A stretch of DNA of 64,000 nt from Oscheius dolichura (Eukaryota > Nematoda > Chromadorea > Rhabditida > Rhabditidae): contig OW051496.1 in NCBI GenBank assembly GCA_932521035.1, positions 7,874,001 to 7,938,000 on the forward strand, given 5' to 3'. The position numbers were made by a program, and so were the translations under genes. Shown here in pieces: positions 26,763 to 37,830 of the stretch. The notes under the pieces were generated by a model, which had not been told where the DNA came from, made no database searches, and worked only from the letters and a program-made list of their open reading frames with translations. The number at the start of each line of letters is the position of its first letter. Within the stretch, counting starts at the first letter, position 1.

Positions 26763-28134
26763 ATGTGGTTATTGGCTGATCTGCCTTCTGACATTTCCGA
26801 CCGCTTTAGGCTACAGATTGTGGAACTCTATCTACGGATTTTTGATGAATACATCGTAATTTTCGTCACTTTTCTCCTTACAGCAGTTTTAGGGTGGAAT
26901 AATCGAGAGAGTCCTCGGCCCCAATGCTAGAAACTCCTTTCTGAGACTTGTAACCTCAATAGGATTTATAATTTCCACTCCAAATTCTGAGAATATTGAG
27001 GTAAATTGACCCAAGATCCTTTTTTCCCGTTTCCCAGATTCACGACGAGACGATGAAGGGAATCCGTGTTCGGTGCTATACTCCCAAGAATCTACGCTCA
27101 ACCGGAGCTTTTGTCTATCTCCACGGCGGTGGCTGGTCCACAATGAAGCCGGAACACTACGAGGCAGCTGTGATTTGGTTTGTAAAAGAACTGGGAATCA
27201 AGGCCTTCTCCGTGGATTATCGTCTCGCTCCGGAGAATCCCTTCCCCGCCGCCTATGACGACTGTTCCGCCGTTGTGGAACATCTCCACGAACGGTAGGG
27301 CCAGCCGAAATCATTGATTTCCATATTAGATCAGAGGAGTATGGAATTGACAAGGAGAAAATAATCCTGGGAGGAGACAGCGCCGGAGGGCATTTGACCG
27401 CCGCGTTGGCTCAAAAATTGAAGCATCTCATCCGCTGCCAGGTAATTTCCCCTTCTTGGTAGTCTATATTACCCTTGAAGATCCTGATCTACCCGGCTAC
27501 CTCCTACTTTGCCTTCAATCTCCCTTCCTACAAAGAATATTTCAAGAAATTCAATGGAATGGCCGTGTTGAGTCCCGAATCCGTAGCCAGATGGACTCTG
27601 ATGTATATGGGACTGCCGGCTCACAGTGGAAATATCCAGAAGATATTGGAAGGCCGCCATATCAGCGAGTAAGTCGTCCTCCTTTTCCCCTATAAATTAC
27701 CCGGGAATTCCAGTTCGGTGCGAGCTACTCCCCAGTACAAGAAGTACCTTGCCTGGGATCGGATAAAAGAAATGTATCCCGAAGACTATAAAAATAACGA
27801 ACTCCAAGAGGATCCGGACATCTCTGCCCGGTTTAAAAAGGCCCTGGATCCAGCGCGGTCGCCTCTCTTCGGGGTGACCGGAGATCTCCCCCCTGCCATT
27901 GTCGTCACCTGTGGTTATGATGTTCTCCGGTAAGGTTCACCCTATTTTAAATGATATATTTCCATCAGGGATGAGGGGATAATTTACTACCGGGAGTTGG
28001 AGGAGAAAGGAGTCGACGTAACGTGGAAACATTATCCTACCGGCTTCCATGGAATTATCAACCTGGGTGGCAGCAAACTACGAGAAGCCATTTTCACTGA
28101 TATTACAGATTTCATCAAATTCCAATTGGAATAA
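26763..28134 (+). CDS. arylacetamide-deacetylase-like carboxylesterase
   Basis: Serine hydrolase of the alpha/beta fold, hormone-sensitive-lipase/AADAC branch, likely hydrolysing lipid or aryl esters; 379 residues as modelled. Exons are 26763-26855, 26893-27000, 27038-27294, 27330-27441, 27481-27668, 27714-27929 and 27969-28134. The oxyanion-hole motif is YLHGGGW, the nucleophile elbow is GGDSAGG, the acid is probably the Asp in CGYDVLRDEG, and the catalytic His lies in GFHGIINLGG. Family members usually begin with a signal-anchor helix; this model starts at an ATG right after TTTCAG and lacks it, so either the protein is soluble or an upstream exon is missing. A 37-nt intron at 26856-26892 was chosen because it restores the frame. 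AATAAA overlaps 28139. It sits alone amid chemoreceptor genes with no functional link evident. Confidence 0.88.
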
Positions 28135-29090
28135 CAGAAATAAAGCTGTTTTTTTTCAAAAGTCATCCTTGTATTCCAGGGAACAAAAAGTTCTACATGT
28201 AATAAACGTACTCTGAAAATCAAAGATACTATAGGCCCCCCGTGTATCCGAGTTCACCTGTCAGCCCTCGCCGTACTCCCCTCAAAACAATTAGCACATG
28301 TCATTTGGAAAAGGTAACTTCCCCCTCCTCCCCATTTTAGCCATCTTTCAAAACAACCTCCTTTTTCTCTTCGTATCAAAATTCTGCTCTCATTAATCCA
28401 AAAGAAACTGACCATTATTCATTGGGCGGAATCCGTTTATTCTATTTTTCTCGTTATAAATGACATAATACCTCCTTTCGACCCTCTTATTCATGACCAG
28501 GGAAGCAGAATTTTAGTTATATGGACTTTAGACATTCTCATGCACGGAGTACAGTAACCTTTTCTAAGCCAAAATTCTCCAGTTTGCTCCAATTCTGACC
28601 CTCTCTGATGTACTTTGAGCCTCCATTCACAAAATACAAGACAAATTGAAAAAAAGAAAATTATATATACAGTTCTCCTGCGGATATTCTGTCGAAATTA
28701 CCACTATGCCGCGATAGTAAAAATGAGACGAAAAGAAACTTTTCGGAGAAGTTGATCTTCTTTTGCCAATAGATCTCAAGGAAACAAATGTATGGTACCC
28801 TATGTGTTGGATAAGATCAAATCTATGTAATAAAAGTGTATGTTCTGGCTACAAAAGATGGCCGAAAGTGGATTGACGCATAGCCTCTGCTTCAATGGAT
28901 CCTTACATTAGTTGACGGCAATATTTATAATGAATCAAGGCTCACCCCCCATTTACTTCCCCTTCCTCCTGTGCCGCTTCTTCTTATCCTAATTGACCTA
29001 TCCTATTGTAGCACTGCTTGTCGCCGTCTGAAGTGCAATATTGTGCTCCTAAAATTTGTCTATTAATTTCTACAGCCGTACAATTACAGT
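28135..29090. other. intergenic, no feature
   Basis: AT-rich spacer of 956 bp after the esterase polyadenylation signal and before the next receptor gene. No coding or RNA signal was recognised. Confidence 0.5.
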
Positions 29091-30662
29091 ATGCTCCTCC
29101 TCCCGGAGACGATATTCTACTCTCTGGCAATAATTCTCAATGTATTTGGAATCACCGCCAATCTGCTTCAAATCCTCATCGGATTGTTTAAAACCCCGGA
29201 TAATTTCAAAGCCTACGTTGTTCTGTTGGTAAACAGCGGGGTTTGTGACCTAGTGGCTTGTGCTACGGCCCTTTTTGTACAGGAAAGGTTGGAGCTGGAG
29301 ACTCGGCTGAAGCAATCAGACAATTACAGAGTAATTTCTACTGGACGACAACTGTTTTTCATCCCAGAAGGGCCTTGTCAACATTTTGGTGGAGATATCT
29401 GCCACTTGAGGTTTGTAACAATCTTCTCTTTCCATTAAATAAGTATAAAAACGGGGAACCCCCTTATGCGCCACAGTTTCAAGATTCTTCCGGCCAGGTG
29501 ACTTGAACTTGGCGTCCCAACTTTGAATCTATTCCATTACGATAAGGACTTCTTTTCCCTAAGAAATTTGGAATCCGGTCAAGGTTGAGTAAAAACAAGA
29601 AAGACGAGGGATTTTTAATGAATGTGAAGCCACAAATGAAAGCGGGGGGCGACCCTCCTGTTGGCTCTCATTGACTGGGAAAAACAAATTCAACCTACTC
29701 GTTTCCTTGTTTTGATCGAAGTGCCACATTCAACTGGGAAGCACTCTAGTTACAGCTAAAGGACCCAATCCGACAGCTGAACACAGAAATTGTCTGCCGG
29801 CTGATGGAGAGTACGACCGAAACGTCCGAGATACACTACTTAGCCCGAAAGGGGTCGAAGATGACCGATTATTTAATAAAGAGAGCCACCTTCAGCTACT
29901 CCATCACTCTCCACTGTTATTCCCACAATATGTGGAGTCTAATGGTCTGTTTCATCTTCCGCTACCTGGCCATCCAATCAGTTAGGATCAGTCGCGTCCA
30001 CCTTGGCGGGGTACTCCTCCTTTTTTATCTCTTCTCCCTCACTCAGATGGTTACTCTATCCTCCTACCGTATCCACGTATTCATATTTTCCAGATTCTAT
30101 TTTATATTGGTTTTGATAACTCGGCTGACCTTGTCTCCCGGCTCTCGGCCCTCTTTCCTGACTACTACGTGGACAAGAACCTGGTCTACGGGACGGGCAA
30201 CATCTTCGGCTGCACGGTGCTCTATGTCACGCTGCACATGAGTCTACCCATCATCCCGATCTATGGGATCATCTTCTGGTGCCGACGGAATAGTCTGAAA
30301 TCCCTCCAGAGACACGATAACAACATGAGCGGGAAGACACAAATGCTACACAGACAGCTCCTCCGAGTTGGCTGCCCCGTCTCCCACAAAATAACCCCTC
30401 TTTTCAGGCCCTGGCCTTCCAAGCCGCCCTCCCTGCCATGTGTATTCTATTTTTGTTCCTCTTCGCCCTGGCAGCTTTCGACGTCTTACACAGCCCCTAT
30501 TTGGAGAGGATCACTGGGCTGGCTATGGGCGTGGTGCCGGCTCTGAGCCCCGTGGTTCGGCTCTACTACATCCGACCGTATCGAGCCTGGATTGCCAAGT
30601 ATATTCTGCGGCGGAAAGACACCAAAATCTATGTGTGGAAATCATCCCATACCGAGAAATAA
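29091..30662 (+). CDS. Srd-like seven-span chemoreceptor
   Basis: Third Srd-like receptor, 319 residues, plus strand. Exons are 29091-29287, 29330-29410, 29896-30049, 30094-30366 and 30408-30662. The first four exon lengths (197, 81, 154 and 273 nt) are identical to those of the receptor at 24900-26063, although the protein sequences differ widely. Motifs: PEGPCQHFGGDIC, LHCYSHNMWSL, FRYLAIQSV, LFPDYYVD, ALAFQAALP and YYIRPYRAWI. TTACAG precedes the ATG by one base. The 485-nt intron 29411-29895 contains no visible gene. AATAAA overlaps the stop codon, so the 3' UTR must be very short. Confidence 0.88.
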
Positions 30663-30703
30663 AGAGGAACTTTCCATTCTAATGGAATTTACTAGACATC
30701 GCC

Positions 30704-30776
30704 GCCCGGTTAGCTCAGTCGGTAGAGCACCAGACTCTTAATCTGGCTGTCGCGGGTTCGAGCCCCGCATCGGGCT
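30704..30776 (+). tRNA. tRNA-Lys (anticodon CTT)
   Basis: A 73-nt cloverleaf. The acceptor stem GCCCGGT pairs with ATCGGGC (one G-T pair), the anticodon stem is CCAGA/TCTGG with loop CTCTTAA, and the T-arm contains GGGTTCGAGCCCC. The A box (TAGCTCAGTCGG) and B box (GGTTCGAGCCC) are intact. A T run about ten bases downstream can terminate RNA polymerase III. The last G of the following CTG is outside the gene. Confidence 0.96.
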
Positions 30777-31411
30777 GATGCATTTTTTGTTATTTATGGA
30801 GGAGATAAAGATCGTTTATTTTCTTGTAAAGTTCTTATCTTCCTCGTACGAGATAAACATGATTTTTGTCTATCTGGAGCACTGCTCTTCTGGGATTTCG
30901 GTAATTGTTTGCTTCGAGGTCTAGAAGCTCTGTACTCTTTCTTTTTGTCTATTTACGGAAACGGAAGCGTTATTTCTAGAGATGTCAAGTGCCCTAATCG
31001 AAGAGGGAATGCCGTCAAACGGGTCGGAGGGATCAGACTACGAGTTGGCCGAATAGAAGGAGAGAAAGGAATAATCTTTCCTATTTTGAACCTGACGTAG
31101 TAGTTTATGGTCTCAATTCTTTAAAATAAAGGCCCAAATTCTCACCACTGTTACACCATGGAAACATAATTTTACAAAACCAGCAACATAGATCATCCCT
31201 GCCGCTGTTTAGAGGTTGTCTTGTCAATTCGGCGAATTGACCCGCGAACCGTCTCGTTCAGTGTACGATGGGACTAATTCTCTCTTCTGCCCAACGAGAG
31301 GCGGTTTTTCGCCATCTTGCATCTTTTCATTGCAATAAATTTCCTCCCCAATTTAAAAAGAACAATATTGGAAGTTGTTTTCCATAAAACAAAAACAAAA
31401 AATTTTGCATC
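30777..31411. other. spacer between convergent tRNA genes
   Basis: A 635-bp spacer flanked by the 3' ends of the two tRNA genes. Just past each 3' end the flanks share GATGCA followed by a T-rich run and TTTATGG, so the repeated unit extends slightly beyond the tRNA. No gene was seen between. Confidence 0.5.
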
Positions 31412-31484
31412 AGCCCGATGCGGGGCTCGAACCCGCGACAGCCAGATTAAGAGTCTGGTGCTCTACCGACTGAGCTAACCGGGC
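31412..31484 (-). tRNA. tRNA-Lys (anticodon CTT), identical inverted copy
   Basis: Reverse-strand copy identical over all 73 bases to the tRNA at 30704-30776, with the same CTT anticodon and intact internal promoter boxes. The 5' flanks of the two copies are unrelated while the 3' flanks are similar, which suggests an inverted duplication or gene conversion with one edge close to the 5' end of the tRNA. Confidence 0.96.
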
Positions 31485-32752
31485 GCTGCAAGCGCTTTTG
31501 CAAGGTTGGGTCATCTGCGCAATGGCATTTCCCACTGTCTCTAATGATCCAGATGGTTTGGATAAATATGCCCGGTTCATAATTGTATTTCGAACTGACG
31601 CACTCTTTAAAATGTTTTTTGAAAGCACCGCTTCGATTTCAATAAAGATCGCAATACATTTTCCTGTCTAAAAATACCTCGCGGATTGGTTTCTTCTGAC
31701 AACAGAATCAGGACAATCCTCCACGGTTTGCCATAGTCAAAACAAATTTTCCCCGAATAAAACGAGTGTTAGTTCGGAACCAGCCGGCGTGACCTTCGCC
31801 AGCCGTGATTGTCCTTTCTTGCGCACTCAAATCCTTGTCTAACTGCCTATAGCCGGCTGATCTTTGCCGTATAGTCCTTTCTCTCCCAATAATCGATTAA
31901 AATGATCTTCCTGAACTCCAATGACCATCACCCGGCGCCGTGCCCCTTCTCCCCAGCGTTCACAGTGCCGTCCTCGTCAAACTGGCCGCCCAGTCACCGT
32001 CACCCTTCCCCATTCCTCGAACAGTCCTCTGAAATTTCTCATTAATAGCATGAATCAGCCTCGAGGTCGTCAGTCAGCCAGATTCCCATCGGTGGTCAGC
32101 CAGTCGCCTCCTCCCGATCAATCTGTAAACCAGTCTCTCTGCCCCTTCTCCAATACTACAGCCTCCATGTTTTCCTGTGTCATTTTTCCTGTCATCATAC
32201 TCTTTTTTGTGGAGCGGGGAAAATATTTTCATATGTCTGGAGTCGATTGTCTACTTTACTCTTCTAGAGTACTGTATTCTACCTGGTAAACTTCCCACGG
32301 CCCCAATTTACTGACTAACATCGTATAATTGATTTACAGCGAATTTTTAAAGCTTTTCCAGTTTGTTACAACCAGACCTTTAAAGTTTGGTTTCCCGTGT
32401 TTTCCTTCCTTTTGGCAACATTGTTTTATTTTTCTTTCCGATGCCCGCAATATGAACTTTCTTCTCCAATCTTTGCTCAGATTCTATCTCCCTGATCCAC
32501 AGATGGATACCCCTTTGTTTATTTCTCGTCCTCCCTTTTCTGTCCCTACTTCCACCATTGGAAACACTCTCCTGATCTCCGACCCCGAGTAGTCGAGATA
32601 TATCCCGGTTTAGTCTCACATCGGACCCGGGAGACCAACTCAAATTGTTCTCCCCCCGGATTGACGAGGTCATAATGAGACATACCGTTCACTTTCCTCC
32701 CTCTCCTTCTCCAATCTACTCCATTTTATTCACCTATTCCTTTCCAGTCAAA
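31485..32752. other. intergenic, no feature
   Basis: A 1.27-kb stretch before the membrane-protein array. A 122-codon frame at 31921-32289 is Ser/Pro/Arg-rich with no splice support and was not accepted. CT-rich sequence just before 32753 ends in a TTTCCAG acceptor. Confidence 0.45.
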
Positions 32753-33514
32753 ATGTCCAAAACCTCATCTACTTTTCCTCACTTCGACGACAAATACAAA
32801 TGCTGCTGCAATACTGTCCACGTCCTGGTTCGTTCTCCTCATTTTCACTTTAAAATAGTCTATATTTTCAGCAAGGAACCCAAATAATTGGAATAGTCTC
32901 TGCAATTTTCGTGGTGATGAGTCTATTCTTCGCCCTTTTCTCCAAGGAGACCCTCTTCTCCACCGCGGTGGAGTTCGCCCTCCTAGCTCTCGAAGGCCTG
33001 ACCCTGGTCTGCCTCTTCATCGGAATCAAGAAGAGCCGCTCCAAGTTCCTGCTCCCTTTTATCGTCTACTCTCTCCTCTCTTGTCTCTTCACCGTCTTCC
33101 TACTCGTCTTCACAACCATAGCCATAGTCAATCCGGATTCCTGGTTCGGCACCTGGCTCAAGGTTCGAAAACGGTCTTATCCTTCAAATAGAGTACATTT
33201 CTAGACGTATATCGATACCAGCGACCACGAGGACCTGAAGAAGACACTCCACAGTGATTCCACCAACATGAAAGGAGCCAATGTCGACCCAGAGATCCGT
33301 ATGTGACGTTCCTTCCTCTTATAACTTCCGAATTACTTCAGTGGTCCGAATAATGGCTCTGTTCATGGATACGGCCATCCTCCTCGGCCTTCTGGTGAAT
33401 ATCTGGTTCACCTGGGTCTGTTACAAGTGTTACCGCTACCTGAAGGACTTGGAACAGCACCGAGAGCGCCACTCTTCCGTCGCCTTCAACGTCGGGGCGA
33501 CAACTATTCACTAG
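32753..33514 (+). CDS. LAPTM-like four-span membrane protein A
   Basis: First member of the array, 210 residues. Exons are 32753-32827, 32872-33162, 33205-33298 and 33342-33514. The N-terminal motif FPHFDDKYKCCC leads into QGTQ and span 1 (IIGIVSAIFVVMSLFFALF). Span 2 and span 3 share one exon with span 1, unlike the neighbours, where an intron separates them. A polar loop of about 40 residues follows, then span 4, ending in the motif CYKCYRYLKDLEQH. LAPTM4/5 proteins have a similar Cys cluster before span 1, four spans and a C-Y-x-Y segment after span 4, and act in late endosomes and lysosomes. Assignment to that family is by motif and layout only. Confidence 0.85.
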
Positions 33515-33952
33515 ATCTCATTCTGTGCTTAGTCCCATCCTTGACATTCCTTTAATTCCAAATCCGGGTCATAAATCGTATTTGTATGTGAATAAACCAT
33601 TTCCCATAAATTCTGTCCAGAACCTCCGGGAAGGCAGAAAGAGCTGAAAAGATTTCGGTCAAATTGCTTCGGCCCAAAAACGGATTAGACTGTAAATGCG
33701 CTCAATTTATAACAGATCAATGTGAGGAGAAGACCCGCGCGATACAAAATATAATGACCCTGGCCTAGCGGTCCGATATTTGCGTCGAGCCCTCGCGAGC
33801 CAATGGTCAGCAGCAGAGGACCGCGCAGCTGTTCTTTTCTTCTTTGGCCGATGCTCTTTTAGCCTTTCTGTTCACTATGGTCATTTTTCCTTTTGTTTTA
33901 GTGTTTTCATTTCAATTGACTTTTACCCGACACACAAAGAAAAGTTTTCAGG
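33515..33952. other. spacer with conserved upstream element
   Basis: Separates array copies A and B. It contains AATAAA after copy A (about 33590) and the shared upstream element annotated at 33801-33830. No coding sequence seen. Confidence 0.5.
33801..33830 (+). promoter_or_regulatory. conserved upstream element, copy B
   Basis: CAATGGTCAGCAGCAG lies about 150 bp before the copy B start codon. Related words lie at similar distances before copies C, E and F, and one has become joined to the coding remnant of copy D. Candidate promoter element; function inferred from position only. Confidence 0.45.
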
Positions 33953-34854
33953 ATGAGCGACATCCGAAGAGTCGGAACATTTCCCCATTTAGACGATAAA
34001 TACAAGTGTTGCTGCTCCACCATCCATATTACGGTGGGTGTTTTCTATGTCCCAAAAAGAATCTGGAACCTTCTTGAATTCAATTGCGTTAGAACAAAAG
34101 CAGGGGGTTTGGTGGGTATCCTTGTACTCCAAGGCTCTCTGTCTTGAATTTGCCCATTGGAAACGGTATCACACTTTGTTCCCCATCTAGTTTTTTAAAT
34201 ATATTTTTTTCAGCACGGAGCCCGCCTTGTTATACTCTCCGAATTTATTGTCATCTGGCTCCTGGCCCTGGCTGTTCTATTCACTCCCACGGTCGACGCT
34301 TCCATTACCCAAGTTTGTCCCTATGTAAGCTAAATAAATTCATTTTCAGTGGGTAGAGTTTGTCCTCCACCTTGCCGGTCTGGTGCTGGCCTTCGTCGCG
34401 ATGAAGAAGAGCGCCTCCAAGTATCTGGTCCCCTATATGGTCGTCAGTGTCATCGCTATTCTAGACGAGGTACTGATATACGCAGCCAATCACATCATAG
34501 TGACTTCCCCGGATTCTACTCTTTCCGATGTTTTGAAGGTCTGGCTTTCTTCCTTGTCCGTTAGCCATACTGTCAATTATAGGCTACAGTAGACCATCCC
34601 GTCTATGAGAAAATCAGGGAAGAGCACAAATATCTACAGGAAGCCGGCTACGGTCATGAAGGAGGTGAGACCTCTCCTCTCTATAAGTTGTACTCTTTTT
34701 AGCCCGCCGTGTGGCTTTCATCCAAACAGCTGGAATGGTGATGTGGTTCCTGGACGTATTCTTCTTCTACGTTCTCTACAAGTATTATCGCTATCTCAAG
34801 GATATGGAACGATACTACGCAACAGTGAAACATGACATCGAAGCTCGCTACTAA
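33953..34854 (+). CDS. LAPTM-like four-span membrane protein B
   Basis: Copy B, 200 residues. Exons are 33953-34033, 34214-34312, 34350-34538, 34583-34664 and 34703-34854. MSDIRRVGTFPHLDDKYKCC begins the protein, then HGARLV opens span 1. The 189-nt exon 3 holds spans 2 and 3 with the polar turn KKSASKYLVPY between them. Exon 4 encodes the loop ATVDHPVYEKIREEHK. Span 4 ends YKYYRYLKDMERYY. TTTTCAG one base before the ATG suggests trans-splicing. AATAAA follows the stop by two bases. Closest relatives are copies C, E and pseudogene D, so this part of the array is recently duplicated. Confidence 0.85.
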
Positions 34855-34969
34855 TAAATAAACTTTGATCTCTGGCAACAAGTCTTTTGTTCTTTCCCTG
34901 AATAACTTCGATATCCAGGTCCTGCAGAATAAAAGTTGACAAAATGAAAATAACAGCCAAAGAAGTGAC

Positions 34970-34997
34970 AAATGGTCAGCAGCGGTGGGGGTTCGCT
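34970..34997 (+). promoter_or_regulatory. conserved upstream element, copy C
   Basis: AAATGGTCAGCAGCGGTG about 140 bp before the copy C start codon; the best match to the element before copy B. Confidence 0.45.
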
Positions 34998-35114
34998 GTT
35001 TATCGCCGCCGCGGCAAACTATGTTTTCGCCCAGTATGACACGTTCCATCCCCTGTCTTACCACTTTCTTTCCTGCAAAAATCTTTTTTTAACTATAAAA
35101 TTGCCATTTTCAGG

Positions 35115-35944
35115 ATGGAAGATGTCAGAAAAGTTGGAACGTTTCCCCATTTCGACGATAAATACAAGTGTTGCTGCCGGTCGATACATATCACGGTGAG
35201 TTTGACCTGGGCCCCGAAAACAAGAAAACAGCTGAGCTTTGTTATGAAATAGACGAATTCCTACCGGATTTGATATCTAGAAATGTTGCTGTTTTCAGCA
35301 GGGAGCTCGTGTAGTCATCGTCGTCACCATCATCTTCACTCTATTAATCGTCGCTACTCTGCTGTTCGGCCCCTCGATGGGCAGTACAGTGAGCACCGTT
35401 TGTCTCCATTTTCAGTTGTTACGAAGCCCTCCTTTCTAGTGGCTCTTCCTTTTTGTCAACACCGTCTGCCTGGTATGCGTCTTCATCGGGATGAAGAAGA
35501 ACTCCTCCAAGTATCTCATCCCGATGATGGTCTTCAGCGTCTTCGCCATCTTCTACAATCTGGCTGTATTCATAGCCCACCATATTATTCTGTCCTCACC
35601 CGATTCTTCATTTTCTGGCTTTTTGAAGGTCTCTCTTTTATTTACATCCATAAAAATTCAAAATTAGGATACAATAGACCATCCGGCACACGCGATCATG
35701 CGAGATAACCCTGCCTCCATTGCGGGAACTGATGTTCCCCCTGAAGGTGAGGACTTTGTTCCTCTAGAAGCCCTAACCTTATTCAGTACATGCTATGGCC
35801 ATGACTGTTACTCACTCGACGGAGGTCGTCCTCTGGATTTTCGATATCTTTTGCTTTTACGTCTTCTACAAGTACTACATCTACCTGAGGGACCTCGAGC
35901 GATACTACACCACCCTGACGAATGATGTCGAGTCCCGTTACTAA
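35115..35944 (+). CDS. LAPTM-like four-span membrane protein C
   Basis: Copy C, 201 residues. Exons are 35115-35195, 35299-35397, 35440-35628, 35668-35746 and 35787-35944. Exons 1, 2 and 3 have exactly the lengths of copy B (81, 99 and 189 nt). The protein starts MEDVRKVGTFPHFDDKYKCC; span 1 follows QGARVV; the turn between spans 2 and 3 is GMKKNSSKYLIP; the tail is YIYLRDLERYYTTL. It is the parent or sister of pseudogene D immediately downstream. Confidence 0.85.
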
Positions 35945-36004
35945 AGAATAAACTGTAATAATTGCGACCGTTTTCTTTTGGAATGAGGGGGAATATCTAA
36001 TGGT

Positions 36005-36484
36005 CAGCGGTGTTGGTCTTCATCGGGATGAAGAAGAACTCCCCCAAGTATATCATCCCAATATTAGCTCTCACCTGTGTCACCCTCTTCTACAATATAG
36101 CCATACTCCTGATCCACCATATCATTACGGCCTCACCGGATTCGACTCTTTCCGGCTTTTTGAAGGCCGGCTCTCCTTTTTCTCCAAAAATTCAAGTTCA
36201 GGCTACAATAGACCATCCAACAAATGCGATGGTGCGTGAAGAGAATGACTCCCTCAAAGCAAATAGTCATCTTTCCTCCGGGAGTGAGAATTGTTCCATA
36301 TAGGAGTCCAAAACTTATTCAGAGCACATTATGGCCATGGTTGTTTTGCAATCGATCGATGTTTCGGATATTCGACATTCTTGGTTTTTATGTCTTCTGC
36401 AAGTATTACATCTACCCGAGGGATCGCAAGAGATACTATGCTCCCCTGCTGAATGATGTTGAAGCCCGGCACGAATCAAGTTAG
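36005..36484 (+). pseudogene. LAPTM-like copy D, deleted and frameshifted
   Basis: Remnant of a copy most like C. Exons 1 and 2 and the start of exon 3 are absent: the upstream word ATGGTCAGC is joined directly to the middle of exon 3 (VLVFIGMKKNS). The exon 3 donor GT has become GC at 36166-36167. Exon 4 (ATIDHPTNAM, 36202-36283) is recognisable. The last exon (from 36323) begins in the expected frame (HIMAMVVLQS) but slips to another frame before FDILGFYVFCKYYIYPRD. With no start, a lost donor and a frameshift it cannot make a normal product. Confidence 0.85.
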
Positions 36485-36658
36485 TGGAATCGATTCGTAA
36501 CTTTATTGATATCTGGGACTGTTTTACTGTTGAAGATACCAGGAATGAGGTATTGCTCACATATTTCTTTAGTTAATTATTGAACCTGTGATACACAGGC
36601 GGATGCACGACATTCGATAGAAATTGATAAAGTAAAAATGACAGATAACAAGGAATGA

Positions 36659-36682
36659 CAAATGGTCAGTGGCGATAAAGGC
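36659..36682 (+). promoter_or_regulatory. conserved upstream element, copy E
   Basis: AAATGGTCAGTGGCG, about 105 bp before the copy E start codon, matches the element of copies B and C at most positions. Confidence 0.4.
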
Positions 36683-36767
36683 GGCAGTTGTCTGCCCTCA
36701 CTTTTCAACATTACACGCTTCTTCTGGTTTTATCCTTTCTATTTTTATAATTGACAACGTTTTTAGG

Positions 36768-37545
36768 ATGGAAGTCAACCGAAAACTGGGAACATTTCCT
36801 CATTCCGACGATAAATACAAGTACTGCTGCCGGTCCATCCACATCTCGGTGGGTTTCTTCTTGCGTCTACTTTTCCCTCTTTCTCCTTTGTCCCGAGAAG
36901 ACTTCTCGTCGGATACCGTACTTTGAGTCAAAGTCTTTGACTCTTCGAGAGGATCATTCGAAAGTCTAATATCCCTATCCCAACCATTATACCCTTGTCA
37001 GAACCTAGCCCGTCTGGTTTTGATTCTCAACCTCGTCGTCCATCTATTCTTCCTCTTTGCTCTCCTCGTAACTTATCCGAGCTATGACGAGGTTTATCCA
37101 CACCCGTAAAATTAGACAAGACCTTTTTAGTTGGCTTTCCACGCCCTGAATATCATTTGCTTGGTGTTGGTCTACATCGGGATGAGGAAGAACTCCTCCA
37201 AGTATCTCATCCCCAGATTGGTCCTCAGCGTTATCGTTATCTCCCTCTACTTAGCTGCATTAATACTCAACCAGATCATCATACAGTCACCGTATTATTC
37301 TCTTTACGGGGCTTTAAAGATGCGTGAAGAAGTTGTCAACAAAGGTAAGAATTGAGTTGCCTGTAGCAGTTCACGAATTTTTAGATCATATCAAGATTTT
37401 AGTTGTCGATCTAGTGACCAGTGTATTGTATTGGATGTATTACGTCGTCTCCTTCTACGTCTTCTGCAAGTTATATGTCTATTTGAGGGACCTCGAGAGA
37501 TACTATGCCACACTGAAGAGTGATAAAGAAGCTGGACCCGAGTAA
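36768..37545 (+). CDS. LAPTM-like four-span membrane protein E
   Basis: Copy E, 181 residues. Exons are 36768-36848, 37002-37091, 37131-37344 and 37385-37545. It starts MEVNRKLGTFPHSDDKYKYC, so one Cys of the usual CCC triplet is replaced by Tyr. Span 1 follows NLARLV. Exon 3 runs through the position where copies B and C have a separate loop exon; the loop is reduced to about a dozen residues (MREEVVNK). The C-terminal motif is YVYLRDLERYYATL. The frame is open and all junctions agree, so the shorter loop looks like a real difference rather than decay. Confidence 0.8.
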
Positions 37546-37681
37546 ATGGATGAAGTAATATTTGGGGGTGCCTTTTTTATTGAGGAGGGCAGAAATAAAG
37601 CCTTCGTTCCATCGTTCTGGAGAATGTTTCGGTCACACAGGACAAGAATTGATAAAGTGGAGGAGACAAATGAAGAAAGGG

Positions 37682-37705
37682 CAAACGGCCAGCGGCAGGC
37701 GACAC
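37682..37705 (+). promoter_or_regulatory. conserved upstream element, copy F
   Basis: CAAACGGCCAGCGGCAGG, about 145 bp before the ATG of pseudogene F; two substitutions distinguish its core from copies B and C. Confidence 0.35.
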
Positions 37706-37830
37706 AGCTGTTTTTGCAATGACGGCAGATGCCCTCTCGTTTTGTCACAAACTTAGCACGGCCTTCCTTCTTTTATCTTTCTCCTTCTATACTTATCACT
37801 CTAACAAACGTATAAATAAAAAATTTTAGA

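Noticed and set aside
26856-26883. 28-nt intron in the esterase gene
   Set aside because: Too short and out of frame; the 37-nt intron restores the conserved reading frame.
31410-31628. Open frame across the minus-strand tRNA
   Set aside because: Its last part is the tRNA itself read as protein.
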